A stretch of 64,000 nucleotides of DNA from Siphonodentalium dalli (taxonomy: Eukaryota > Mollusca > Scaphopoda > Gadilida > Siphonodentaliidae): contig CP136061.1 of the NCBI GenBank assembly GCA_032622095.1, positions 9,080,447 to 9,144,446 on the forward strand, read 5' to 3'. The translations under genes were made by a program, and so were the position numbers. A model generated the notes under the pieces. That model did no database searches. It was not told where the DNA came from and saw only the letters and a list, made by a program, of their open reading frames with translations. The number at the start of each line of letters is the position of its first letter. Position 1 is the first letter of the stretch. This document shows positions 50,170-61,709 of this stretch, piece by piece.

Positions 50170-50670
50170 ATTACCCCCTCATGTGACCATGTTTTAATTG
50201 ATCCTCATGTGGAGGGGGTATATTTTAATAAGTCCTCATTGGACCATATTTTAATTGACTCTCATGGAACTATATTTGATTTGACCCCAGTGGGACCGTA
50301 GTTTAAGTAACACTGATGACTCCATATTTTCATTTCAATTAACCCTCATGATGTGACCATATTCTGACTTTAATTAACTCACATGTTACCATATATTAAT
50401 TGACATTAATGGGACCATATTTCAATTAACCCCCATGGGTCCATATTTGTATTAACCCTCATGGCACCATATTTTAATTAACAATCAAGGCACAATTTTA
50501 ATTAACCATCATGGGACCATGTTTTATTAACCATCATTGGACCATATATTAATTAACCCTCATGGGGCCATAGCCGCCATATTGTATTTAACCCTCGTGT
50601 GACCATATTTTAATTTAACCTCATGGAACCATACATGTATTTTAATTAACCCTCACTAGAGGTCATATTT
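50170..50670. repeat. Degenerate ~27-bp repeat
   Basis: About 18 diverged copies of TTAATTAACCCTCATGGGAC with CATATTT. Spacing varies between roughly 22 and 40 bp. It lies in an intron. Confidence 0.8.
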
Positions 50671-51358
50671 TCAAAGTTGGTATCAGGATTACATTACCTG
50701 AGGCCATTCTTAGATCACCGTGACGCCCTCCTAGGGTGTATATTGGCAAGTATATATGACCCTGTGTGGTGGACTAAATGTGATTAAAACATACTCGGTA
50801 TTTGCGTAATTGGGTGTACCAAATGTGATTAGAAATGTTCTCGGTGTTTGCGTACTTTAACCATGTTACGAAGATTGACAATTTTTGCCTGATTATTAAT
50901 CTGCATGCTATTTCATGCACTATTCAGACCACTATTTCAAATGAAATTAGAACAGGTATTTGCATAGTTGTATGGACTAAGTGTGATTAGAAACGTACTC
51001 GGTATTTGCGACTTGATCCATGTAGCGAAGATCGAGAGCTTTTGGCCTGATTATTATTTTGCATGTTATGTCATGCACTATTCATACCTCTATTTTAATA
51101 GAAATTAGAACAAATACCATAGAAAAGATACATGCCAGCCGAAAACAATTCAAATGTTGTATACGATAACCAGCAATCCGACAGTTTAGTGACAGGATGT
51201 CAACATAACCACGTGTAAATCGTCAAGGCGTTCGTCACTTTTTTGGCGATGGGGCGTGTGGTTATTGGCGTATCAATGCAATGGCCGTTGCATGTTTGGT
51301 GATGGACATGTCAACCAATTTGGACGTATGCGCCACATATCATACGTGAATCGTGGTC
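50671..51358. other. Intron sequence with a diverged direct repeat
   Basis: Blocks around CTAAATGTGATTA, CTCGGTATTTGCG, TGCATGCTATTTCATGCACT recur near 50770-50940 and 50975-51080. No exon is apparent. Confidence 0.5.
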
Positions 51359-51646
51359 GTGAATATATCATGTATTAAGTAACGGAGGGGGGGGTAAACG
51401 GTTACTCGGTAAGGGGGGTTACCCGTTATTCACGAGGCGTATATAGCGGGGTGGTCGTGAATATACCATGTATTAAGTAAGGGAGGGGGTAAACGGTTAC
51501 TCGGTAAGGGAGGTGGTGAACCCGTTACGTACGATCGTATATAGCGAGGTGGTCGTGAATATACCATGTATAAATTAAGCGAGGTGGTTAACCCGTTACT
51601 CGGTAAGGGTCGGTAAGGGAAGTGGTGGGGTAAACCCGTTACTCAC
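51359..51646. repeat. ~100-bp repeats carrying decayed copies of the 51647 donor
   Basis: Three units starting GTGAATATA(C/T)CATGTAT at about 51359, 51450 and 51552. Each includes GGTAAACGGTTACTCGGTAA-like sequence. On the minus strand the used donor CTGCTC|GTGAGTAACGGG has relatives CCTC|GTGAATAACGGG in the first unit and GATC|GTACGTAACGGG in the second. Confidence 0.75.
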
Positions 51647-51808
51647 GAGCAGCTGGCGAAGCAGGCGTTGTCGTACTCCTGTCCATCGTGGGCACACACT
51701 GTCGTGATTGTGTCGGTGCAGCCACATATCGCGGCAGGCGACAGTGTGGTAGTTGTCGTAGATAACGGAGTGGTCGTGCACGGACCGTCGTAGGCAACCG
51801 CATAACCA
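51647..51808 (-). CDS. Kazal gene, fourth visible exon
   Basis: Exon of 162 nt, acceptor TTTTTTTTCAG before 51808 (the best polypyrimidine tract in the gene), donor GTGAGT after 51647, phase 2 at both ends. It opens GYAVAYDGPC, which completes the domain begun in 58815-58979 with 10 residues between Cys5 and Cys6. A Thr-rich linker follows (TTTPLSTTTTTLSPAAI), a likely O-glycosylated spacer. The next Kazal start is CGCTDTITTVCAHDGQEY and NACFASC, spacing C-1-C-7-C-10-C-3-C. The P1 position is Asp. Confidence 0.9.
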
Positions 51809-52620
51809 CTGAAAAAAAATTAAAAATCCCATCCATCAACGACCTCTCTATATATATGATCGCCTTTCCATGCCCTACATCAGTTAAACTGACGTACACA
51901 CCCTTCCTGTACAATCGCTGAGCAGCACACACTAGTGTCCCCAGATTGGCAATCCCTGGCATAATAGTTATCTACTTATTCCCTTCACCATTATTAAACT
52001 GGAACCACCAAATATGAAAATTATGACAAAAGGCGAAATTGCCATAATATTATTTATTGAGATCTGATCTCCCATAAAGTAAACATGTGAACAATAATGA
52101 ACCTATCTCTCACCTTTCCCCCCTACTCATGCTTGCACTCTACCGTTTACACATGAAATAATGATGATTTCTGCGACATCTGCCGGCACATAAATAATAT
52201 ATATAATTTATGCAAAATTTAGTAATCATAAAAGAATCAAGATCTCAAGAAATAACCATAATTGTACGCTAAACGCGTTAAATATTAATTATATTTAGTA
52301 AGAAAAGGGATGGGGTGGGTGGGAAAATGATCGAAGTGGTATGTCGAGAGATTCGAATTCGAGTAAATACAAATGGGCGCGAAAAGCATTTATACCAGAG
52401 GTTAGTATTATGGGCTATCGAAGAGAATTATGGGAAGTTCAAAGATCACTATCGAAGAGAATTATGGGAAGCTCAAATGTCACTATAGTTTTGTCAAACC
52501 AAAACATACCGGTATAGAGTAAAATATATATAGTTTGTGGAGTATTTGTTCCGGTTTATTAATTACACATTTTGTAAACAAAATAGCCCTATTGTTCAAC
52601 TCCACGATTGGAGAGCCTCA
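51809..52620. other. Unassigned intron sequence
   Basis: Intron sequence. A 32-bp direct repeat (ATCGAAGAGAATTATGGGAA) occurs near 52417 and 52450. No further exon is seen. Confidence 0.5.
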
Positions 52621-52624
52621 GTGT

Positions 52625-53070
52625 AGGTTACACTGGTGTAAATAGGGTTCGGAGCGACATCTAGCGGATGCGGGAGGAATATATAGGAGCGAATAAAATA
52701 GACACTGGGCCCTGATTGGTCAATAGCCTTGTGTGCTTTTTACATAAGAACATCATCACACCTCTTCCCTATGATTTCCCATAGGTGAAATAGCCATTGG
52801 CACAGGAATTAACCCTTTGTAGTAAAGTTTGTATTTTTTGGTGTGGCCTAAAATATGACAGTATTTTTTATGCGGTTCTTACACTAGTTACGAAAACACA
52901 AGATTTAAAGGCGAATTCCCTGCTAGACGGACATGATTTTTTTGTGTAAAAAGTTTTCCCAAAGTCAAATTTTCAGATTTAAAGAAAATTTTGGACCCAA
53001 CATTTATATTGCCAACAGTCTAAAACGTTAGGACCGAGGCCTATGGAAAACATTTACACCAGTGTAACCT
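52625..53070. mobile_element. 446-bp MITE-like element
   Basis: Inverted termini AGGTTACACTGGTGTAAAT (52625-52643) and ATTTACACCAGTGTAACCT (53052-53070), each itself nearly palindromic around TTACACTGGTGTAA. The interior is non-coding. GT follows on both outer sides but no clear target duplication is defined. Confidence 0.75.
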
Positions 53071-53129
53071 GTATAGAATATAATACAATATGATAAACGA
53101 GATGAAAGAGAACAGCGTGCGAGGGAGGT

Positions 53130-53622
53130 GCCTGATGACAGTGGGGGGATGGAGGACAGTTGGGAGGGAGGACAGTGGGGGAGAGAGGACAGTGGGGGAG
53201 AGAGGACAGTGGGGGAGGGAGGACAGAGGGGAAGGGAGGACAGTGGGGAGGACAGTGGGGAGGGAGGACAGTTGGGAGGGAGGACAGTGGGGAGGGAGGA
53301 CAGTGGGGAGGGAGGACAGTGGGGGAGGGAGGACAGTGGGGTGGAGGACAGTGGGGTGGAGGACAGTGGGGAGGGAGGACAGAGGGGGAGGGAGGACAGT
53401 AGTGGAGGGAATACAGTAGGGGAGGGAGGACAATGGGGGAGGGATGACAGTGGGGAGGGAGGACAGTGGGGGAGGGAGGACAGTAGTGGAGGGAATACAG
53501 TAGGGGAGGGAGGACAATGGGGGAGGGATGACAGTGGGGAGGGAGGACAGTGGGGGAGGGAGGACAGTGGTGGAGGGAATACAGTAGGGGAGGGAGGACA
53601 GTGGGTGAGGGAGTGCAAGAGG
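53130..53622. repeat. Purine-rich minisatellite (GGGAGGGAGGACAGTGG)
   Basis: About 28 copies of a roughly 17-bp unit with strong purine strand bias. Variants GGAATACAGTAGGGGA and GATGACAGTGGG form a higher-order repeat near 53400-53600. Long open frames on both strands are repeat artefacts. Confidence 0.95.
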
Positions 53623-53639
53623 GAGTGAATTTCGCGTGC

Positions 53640-55120
53640 GCTTTTGTCGCACAGTAGATCGGTGGGTTTAAAGTATTAATGTCGTAATCGGGAAATCTTG
53701 TTACTGTGTCTTTCGATTACTGGTATTGCAAATGAGAATTATTAATATTGAATTACAATGTAAGTGCATTCATGCGTTAGTTGACATTTTATTGAGAAAA
53801 TAAGACACAATAAATAACGACACTATTGTACCTACAGTCTACACACATCAGGTCGAGTGAAAAGTGATCGAAATTCCTGATGTGAAATATAATAAGAATG
53901 TGATCACGAATTTACCGTTCTACTGGGCATTTAATGTACAGCACTTGGTACGGTGCAGTAATGTGCAAAACGAAATAACATATATTTAATTAATTGTTAT
54001 CATAAGACTATATAGTACATATATGCGTGTGATAATCCATAAATATACCGGTACTATTTTCTGCAATCGAAAGGAAACACATAATTATGATGAACGCAGA
54101 AGATACATGCGAACTCGGTCAATGTGGAAAGTTACACGATGACGTTGTTCGTGGATTTTCGTTGAAATCGACACGGTGACACCTTTGAATGAAATGGACA
54201 GCTATGAAATGCAGTGTTCACCTAACGTCAAGAAAATAAATAAATTGGTTAAATTCATTAAAGATGTTCCCGTTCCCCTCTCGACAAGGTATAACTATTT
54301 TCACTTTGATGTTTGTACTAGTAGTTTATAACACAGAATAGTCAAACTGTCGATCAAGAGTACCCGGAAGTACGATCTGCCTAATTTATACTAGAAATTA
54401 CGATTGGGGGTCCATTCATTCGACGAACCCAGGGAATGTAGCCTTATGTGAATCTTATTTGGAGGGAATACCAGGGAATCTATAAACTGATTTTGATAAA
54501 ATGAAAAAAAAAAAAAAAGACAAAAAGCCACAGCTGCCGTCGTGTGAGTGGTTTTGCTTTGGTTCGTCAATTACGCTAGCGTATGATCATATTAAGACTA
54601 GCGCCATCAGGTCGTCGGCCTGCAAGTTGCATATAAATATAAAACCTGTAATAATTGAGTGTACACTCCCAATATGCGCTGCGTTTGGCAACCAAAGTAT
54701 GCGAGCAGCAAGAAAACATGATGTGTTCTAGTTCATTGTACTATCTGGTTTAGGACAGCGTTCTTAGCACAAGTCCGAAGAGACATTTCCATGACTTCTA
54801 TGCTGGTCACTTGGATAGTTTGCATGCTTTCCGTCCCATATGGAGCTTTTGGCATAACAACACTTTTCAGATTATGGATATAGTAACTGGTGATAGTGAT
54901 AACAAGTGGGGTCGGGCCATTGTTCATCCAAAATGTTTCTCGCATTTAGGATGAAACGTTAGAAGCTAATATTCGTATATCAGCGTCAGAGAACGCTGAA
55001 ATGATAACATAGTCTATAGCAGAGTATCTAGACCCCATTCTGAAAGTGATATTCGAGTGATATCATCAGCCGTTGTCGGTGCCTGCTTTCTGTCGCGTTT
55101 ATGAATATGTTCAGTAACTT
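53640..55120. other. Unassigned intron sequence
   Basis: No coding signal, repeat array or RNA feature that I can support. A poly(A) run lies near 54505. Confidence 0.5.
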
Positions 55121-57989
55121 CGTATCGTCCTGCACTGTTAGAAAAGAGGCACATGAACCAAGCTGAAGAACCAGTAGTTGGTTCTTCGTGCTTCAAACAC
55201 AGTTGTAGAACCAAAATGACTTACACTTGCTGCTGTTTTGGTTCTTGAGAATTGAAGAACCAAAAGTGGACAGACGGATTATTTACAACTAAACTTCAAT
55301 CATCGTCGTCGTTTTCGTCGTCATTCTCATCGTCGTCATCGTAAACATCTTCGTCGTCATCGCAATCGTCATCACCATCTCTATCTTCGTCGTAGCCACC
55401 ATCATCATCGTCGTCGTAGTCATTACCATCCTCGCTGTCGTCTTCGTCGTCATCATCATGATCATCATCGCTGTCGTCGTAGTTATCATAATAGCCGATT
55501 TCCTCATCGCTGTCGTCGTCGTAGTCATCAACATCATCGCTGTAGTCGTAGTCATCGTCAACGCTGTCGTCGTACGGTCGTAGTCACCATCATCAGTGCT
55601 GTCATCGTCGAAGTCACCATAATCATCGCTGTCGTCGTCTAAATCATCATCATCATTATGATCGTTGTCGTCGTAGTCATCATCATAATCATCGAGGTTG
55701 TCGTCGTAGTCATCATCATCTTATCATCAATGTTGTCGTCGTAGTCATCATACTCACTGTTCGTTATCGTCATCCTTGTCGTTGTGGTCGCTGTCGTCAT
55801 AACCATCGTCGTCATCATAATCATCATCGTAGTCGTCATCATCTCCGCTATTGGCAGCATGCCAGCATCATCCAAATTATTACCATCATCAGCGTCGCCG
55901 TGGTCAACATGGTCAACATAATTATAATAGCCATCGATGTCGACATCGTCATCATTATCATTATCATCATCATCATTATCATCATCATTATCATCATCAT
56001 TATCATTATCATCATCATTATTATAACCATCGATGTCGACATCGTCATCATTATCATCATCATTATCGTCGTCGTCGACTTCATTGACGCCATCTGTGTC
56101 AATTACTATCACCGTCGAAGTTGTCGTATATATAGTAACTGTTGTTGTCGTCACTATCATCGCTATCACCTTCACCATCCGCACGCATTAAAGCCGTCCT
56201 CGTTTTCGTCGTTATCGTCAACAACATCATCTATTTATTACTTTGACGACGACAGCAATGACGATGATCACGACGACAACAATAATGATGATGACCACGA
56301 CAACGACAGCGTTGATAATGATTACCACGACGACGACAGCGATGATAATGATTACCACGACGACGACAACGATGACGATGATGACTACGACGATGGCAGC
56401 AATAATGATGACTATGACAGCGACAGCGATGATGGTTATTACTACGACGACTGCGATCATGATGATGATGACTACAACGACATCTTTCATGACCGCGACG
56501 ACAGCGATGAGAATGATAACCACGGTGACGACATCGATGATAATGATGATGACGACGACGACAATGATGATGATGATGATGATGCTGATGACTACGACAA
56601 CGGCAGCGATGATGATGGCACGGCGACGATGGTTATTACGACCACGACGACAGCAATGCTGATGATTACTACGACGACAGCGAGTATGATGATGACTGGA
56701 CGATAAAGATGACGATGATGACTATGACGACAGTGATTATGATGATGACTACGACGATAAGGATGATGATGATGACTACGACGACGATAAAGATGATGGT
56801 GACTTCAACGCGACGATGATGATGATGATGACAATGTTGATAACTACGACGATGACAGCGATGATGATGATTATGGTGATTACTATGACGACGATGAGGA
56901 TGATGATATCGATGATGATGATGATGACTACGACGACGATGATGATTGAAGTTTAGTTGTAAAAAATCCGTTTGTCCTATCTTAATTCTTCAGACACACC
57001 TCTGGTTTTTCAATTTCAAAGAACGTAAAACAGCTGAGATTGTACGTAATTTTTGTTTTTTTTTAAATATCTTTCTTGATATATTTTTTATAACAAATTA
57101 ATTTATACCAAAAATAAGTAAATTTATGTGAGGAATTCATCATATTTATTATATATTTATTGGCAAACTTATACTTTTTTTTATCGGTTTCGTAAAAACA
57201 CTATTATTTGAACAGTTCGAGGACAGTCACTATTTGAACAGTTCGAGAACAGTCACCTCGGCTTAGGATACATTCGTAATGATCGGTTTCTACCCCTTTA
57301 AGTTCGTGACATTGCACATCGGTACCATAAAATGATAGACTAGTTTGATTTCCGAATTATTTGCTAGCTTCAGAGGAGAGAAATTCTTAGATATGCATTA
57401 ATTTTCATTTGTCCCTTACGAAAAAGGAAATCGGATCTCTGCGAAGAACCAAATCGGTTCTTCGTGAAGAACCAAATCGGTTCTTCGTTAGGATCCGATT
57501 TGATTCTCCATGAGAAGCCCATCTGGTTCTTCGCGGAGAACCAAATTTGGCTTTTCGGTTCTTGGAATTGCCCTGGATAAGTACCAAGACAATTGATCAA
57601 AATTAAAAACCAAGAAAATTTATGAGGAACCAACTGGTGCTATCGGAAGAACCAATTAGCTTAGTTGGTTCCGCCATTGGGACAGTTTGGTAATTGTAGT
57701 AATTGTAACACAGTTGAAGAACCAACATTTTGGTTCTTGGTAACAATTTTGGTTCTTCATTTGGTTCTTCATTGTGTCAAAAAATATTTCTTATTTGGTT
57801 CCTCGTCAAACCATTTGGTTCTTCGTCAACCAAGAACCAATTGGCTCTTTGTTTGGTTCTCCAATAAATGGGTAAACAACCAATTGGTTCTTCGACTGTG
57901 AAGAACCAACACTGTTGGTTCCGCCACCTGGACAGTTTGAAGAAACAAAATAAGCTTATCTGGTTCCCCACAATTGTTTAGAGTGTAGG
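55121..57989. mobile_element. Composite inverted-repeat element with triplet-repeat core
   Basis: Weakly matched ends: CCTGCACTGTTAGAAAA at 55121 and TTGTTTAGAGTGTAGG ending at 57989. Just inside both ends are many copies of GAAGAACCAA and its complement TTGGTTCTTC (about 55150-55270 and 57430-57960). The centre is a long inverted repeat of CAT/GAC-type triplets. No transposase is visible. The outer boundaries are less certain than the inner inverted repeat. Confidence 0.5.
55245..56995. repeat. Inverted array of GTC/ATC triplets
   Basis: The left half (55290 to about 56220) is built of TCGTCGTCATCATC-like triplets. The right half (to 56950) is built of GACGACGATGATG-like triplets, i.e. the complement. 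Unique flanks are inverted too: ACGGATTATTTACAACTAAA at the left and TTTAGTTGTAAAAAATCCGT at the right. Asp-, Met- or Ile-rich open frames across it are artefacts. Confidence 0.9.
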
Positions 57990-58814
57990 AATTTTCTGTT
58001 CCATAACAGATAGTGAAGCCGTTACGCTTTTGATAATCGCCGTTTATTTACCATCATTTTGGTGATGAAATCGTTACTATCGGTCCATGAAATGTTAACC
58101 AATAAGTCATAGAAGTATGTTATCCCATTCTGGAATTTGGCATATCCATGGACGGCATGCATATCGCCTTATGCGCAGACTTTATTTGCGATGCTAATTT
58201 CATTACGATCTTCCCCGAAAGCTATTGGGAAGTTGTCGATTTCACAAATGTGTCAATTCTCCCAGGTACACCCCCACACACAATACTTCTATGATGGAAT
58301 AATAACAATGCAGTGATCGCCGAAAGGTCTGATATAAGGGAAGTCGTGCAGGATAATTCATTCACGACAAACGTATGCATTACGTTGTAACCAATTTACC
58401 TCAAGGGATCTACTCGTTCAGTCTCGCACAATAATTTCGACATGAAGAAATTGAATTACCCAGATGTTTCGATGTGAAAATTACAAAATAACACTTTTCT
58501 GATAACGGTATCAACTTAAACGTTCTAAAATTAGTGTTCACTAAATATATGCAAATTTGCAAACACCACAACTGGTGTTTTTTGTGTGAATCCGTGGGGT
58601 ATATAAGTTCTATGATTACAGTACGTATTAGTGATGTGAAATGGCTGAGTTATTTTACTGTGTTTCTGTACGTTCTGTCGCCCGTTGTTTTTATATTCCA
58701 AGTACATAGCAGTAGCGGGCAACAGTGTGATTTGACACCCGCCCATGGAAAGTCTAGGCCCAATCAGAAGCGAGTGAAATGGAGATGAGGATAACAATAC
58801 ACGATAACACTTAC
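57990..58814. other. Unassigned intron sequence
   Basis: Intron sequence leading to the 58815 donor. Nothing distinctive was recognised. Confidence 0.4.
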
Positions 58815-58979
58815 AGACACCCCGCGTGACAGCCACTTGTCTCTGAGCCTCCATTCACCAGACACACCGGTTGATTCTTCGCAGCGCATATTTGGTAGCA
58901 ATCGGGCGGTGGAGGAATTGTGGGCGGCGCCGTGGTTGTTGCGGGAAGGCAAACCCCGATGTGGGTCACGGACGTTCCG
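58815..58979 (-). CDS. Kazal gene, third visible exon
   Basis: Exon of 165 nt, acceptor TTCGTGTTGCAG before 58979, donor GTAAGT after 58815, phase 2 at both ends. It opens GTSVTHIGVC, completing the Kazal domain begun in 61041-61193 with 10 residues between Cys5 and Cys6. A Thr/Pro linker follows (PATTTAPPTIPPPPD). The next domain is the most divergent: CYQICAAKNQPVCLVNGG and SGCHAGC, spacing C-3-C-7-C-10-C-3-C, with the usual Thr-Tyr pair replaced by Ser-Glu. Confidence 0.88.
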
Positions 58980-59028
58980 CTGCAACACGAAAACAAAAGT
59001 CAACAAGAAAACCATGGGTGGGTTCTGA

Positions 59029-60085
59029 ACGATAATTCCATTGTGGCAACCAAGAAGAAAATATCATTAATATCACAAACAGTTATTCCATTGTGACAAC
59101 CAAGAAGAAAATATCATTAATATCCCAAACAGTAATTCCAATGTGGCAACCAAGACGAAAATATCATTAACATCCCAAACAGTAATTCCAATGTGGCAAC
59201 CAAGAAGAAAATATCATTAATATCCCAAACAGTAATTCCATTGTGGCAACCTAGAAGAAAATATCATTAATATCCTAAACAGTAATTCCATTGTGGCAAC
59301 CAAGAAGAAAATATCATTAACATCACAAACAGTAATTCCGTTGTGGCAACCAAGACGAAAATATCATTAATATCACAAACAGTAATTCCATTGTGACAAC
59401 CAAGAAGAAAATATCATTAATATCCCAAACAGTAATTCCAATGTGGCAACCAAGACGAAAATATCATTAATATCCTAAACAGTAATTCCATTGTGGCAAC
59501 CAAGAAGAAAATATCATTAATATCCCAAACAGTAATTCCATTGTGGCAACCTAGAAGAAAATATCATTAATATCCTAAACAGTAATTCCATTGTGGCAAC
59601 CAAGAAGAAAATATCATTAACATCACAAACAGTAATTCCGTTGTGGCAACCAAGACGAAAATATCATTAATATCACAAACAGTAATTCCATTGTGGCATC
59701 CAGGAATAAATATCATTAATATCCTAAACAGTAATTCCATTGTGGCAACCAAGAAGAAAATATCATTAACATCCCAAACAGTAATTCCAATGTGGCAACC
59801 AAGAAGAAAATATCATTAATATCCTAAACAGTAATTCCATTGTGGCAACCAAGAAGAAAATATCATTAATATCCCAAACAGTAATTCCATTGTGGCAACC
59901 TAGAAGAAAATATCATTAATATCCTAAACAGTAATTCCATTGTGGCAACCAAGAAGAAAATATCATTAACATCACAAACAGTAATTCCGTTGTGGCAACC
60001 AAGACGAAAATATCATTAATATCCCAAACAGTAATTCCATTGTGGCAACCAAGACGAAAATATCATTAATGTCACAAACATTACT
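59029..60085. repeat. 50-bp minisatellite
   Basis: About 21 copies of AACAGTAATTCCATTGTGGC, AACCAAGAAGAAAATATCAT, TAATATCCCA. Variants (AAGACG, CTAGAAG, TTCCG) recur in the same order about 310-360 bp apart, showing duplication of blocks of units. The array stops 50 bp upstream of the 58979 acceptor and does not contain it. Confidence 0.95.
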
Positions 60086-60585
60086 TATTACAAGGAAGAA
60101 TCTGTTTTATCCAGAAACGCATCGTCAGAATTCGGTGACAAAATAGATTATCAACGCTGTGTCAACGCTGATAAATAATACCGATGCAATCGACGAGCAA
60201 TTGGTTCGTGCATCAAGAATATGTAATCAGTCCCGTTTGCTAACAATATATAACTGACTGGCAAATGTTGATAAAAATGCAGAGCTTAAGCTTAAAAACA
60301 AATTAACTCTTATTTGTTGGAATGACCAATCTAATTTTTGACTAAAAAGAAACTAGTCGAAATGGCTGACTAATTGTTTACCACCACAACATCAGTAACA
60401 CTAATTATTGTTATCTGAATGACTAGTCCGGTGTTTGACTAAGAAAAAACTACTCAAATGGCAAATTTATAGCTAGTCACTCTGTATTCTAACTTCATAT
60501 TGTGTTCAGTGTATGAACATTATTGGCCAACAGTAAATCGTTATGTATCAGTAGCAACTCTACTGAACTGGTTTAGTATCTGTAT
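60086..60585. other. Intron sequence with a weak direct repeat
   Basis: GACTA...AAACTA...CAAATGGC blocks recur near 60340 and 60440. No exon is visible. Confidence 0.5.
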
Positions 60586-60589
60586 GGTC

Positions 60590-61054
60590 ATGTTATACTA
60601 ACGTGCATTGAGCATCATGTTATACTAACGTGCATTGGGCATCATGTTATACTAACGTGCATTGAGCATCATATTATGCTAACGTGCATTGAGCATCATG
60701 TTATACTAACGTGCATTGAGCATCATGTTATACTAACGTGCATTGAGCATCATGCTATACTAATGCTATACTAACGTGCATTGAGCATCATGTTATACTA
60801 ACGTGCATTGAGCATCATGTTATACTAACGTGCATTGAGCATCATGTTATACTAACGTGCATTGAGCATCATGCTATACTAATGCTATACTAACGTGCAT
60901 TGAGCATCATGTTATACTAACGTGCATTGAGCATCATGTTATACTAACGTGCATTGAGCATCATGCTATACTAATGCTATACTAACGTGCATTGGGCATC
61001 ATGTTATACTAACGTACATTGAGCATCATGTTATACTAACGTGCATTGAGCATC
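60590..61054. repeat. 27-bp minisatellite that repeats a splice donor and exon end
   Basis: Sixteen copies, of which the last is the true exon end at 61041. On the minus strand each unit reads GATGCTCAATGCAC|GTTAGTATAACAT: the last 14 nt of the 61041-61193 exon plus the donor and 13 nt of intron. Three units carry an 11-bp expansion (CTATACTAATG) at regular intervals, showing higher-order duplication. Translation through any unit meets TAA in the exon's frame. Confidence 0.95.
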
Positions 61055-61193
61055 GCAGGCACTGGCGTATGTGACTCCGTCCGTCCCGCATACAGGCTCA
61101 TACACCCCTGGACACACGCACGTTTTCATGGTAGGTATCGTTGTTGTTGAAAGTGGTGGCGCTGGCTTCACTGCGGCCACGGGTCTGCCTGAT
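61041..61193 (-). CDS. Kazal gene, second visible exon (start of first Kazal domain)
   Basis: Exon of 153 nt. I place the acceptor at TATACACAG before 61193 because it gives the same phase 2 as every other join; an AG 5 bp further in would not. The donor is GTTAGT after 61041, weaker than the others. The exon encodes a Pro/Thr linker (VKPAPPLSTTTIPTM) and the Kazal start CVCPGVYEPVCGTDGVTY and SACDAQC, spacing C-1-C-7-C-10-C-3-C. The sixth Cys comes from 58815-58979. The P1 position is Gly. Confidence 0.88.
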
Positions 61194-61378
61194 CTGTGTA
61201 TATAAAGGTATTTTAACAGTTTCTGTCTGATCTCTGTGTACATAATATTAACCAATACATCAATTTTAACCCTCTGTGTTTGATATGTATGCATACATCG
61301 ATTTTAAACCTTTCTATATAAACTTCTCCCATAAATTATAAAAATATACAACATTTCCGGGAAGAGATAAATCATATT

Positions 61379-61580
61379 TAACCCTTTCATTAGGGAGGAA
61401 TCCTCGCATATATAAGAGATTGCATTGGCTTACACGGTCATGGCAAATATTGTTAATAGGCCAATGTTTTATCTTAATAATGCGAGGCTCCATGTGGGAG
61501 ACTCGCATATATAAGAGAATACATTGACACAGGGTTTTTTTTTTGCGAACTTTCAGGACGCTCCAGTCCTAGAATGGTTA
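61379..61580. mobile_element. Relative of the TTAA-flanked MITE
   Basis: Starts TTAACCCTTTCATTAGGG and ends CCTAGAATGGTTAA, with TTAA at both sides. It contains the CGCATATATAAGAGA palindrome blocks shared with 6265-6655, and CACAGGG near the end. The copy is shorter and more diverged. Confidence 0.65.
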
Positions 61581-61709
61581 ATAGCATGTACCTGGATGTC
61601 GATTATTTCCAAATATGCAATTGCAGTCACATTCTTTCAACATTAATGTGCATATGTAATTGTTAAACATCGTGAATTTATCTACCATATATTTTGAGAC
61701 TTCCGTATA

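Noticed and set aside
53028..53652. Pro/Ser/Leu-rich frames of about 200 codons on the minus strand
   Set aside because: They cover the polypurine minisatellite exactly and change frame without changing composition; no acceptor or donor supports an exon.
55289..56706. Asp-, Met- and Ile-rich open frames
   Set aside because: Pure products of the triplet array in different frames and strands.
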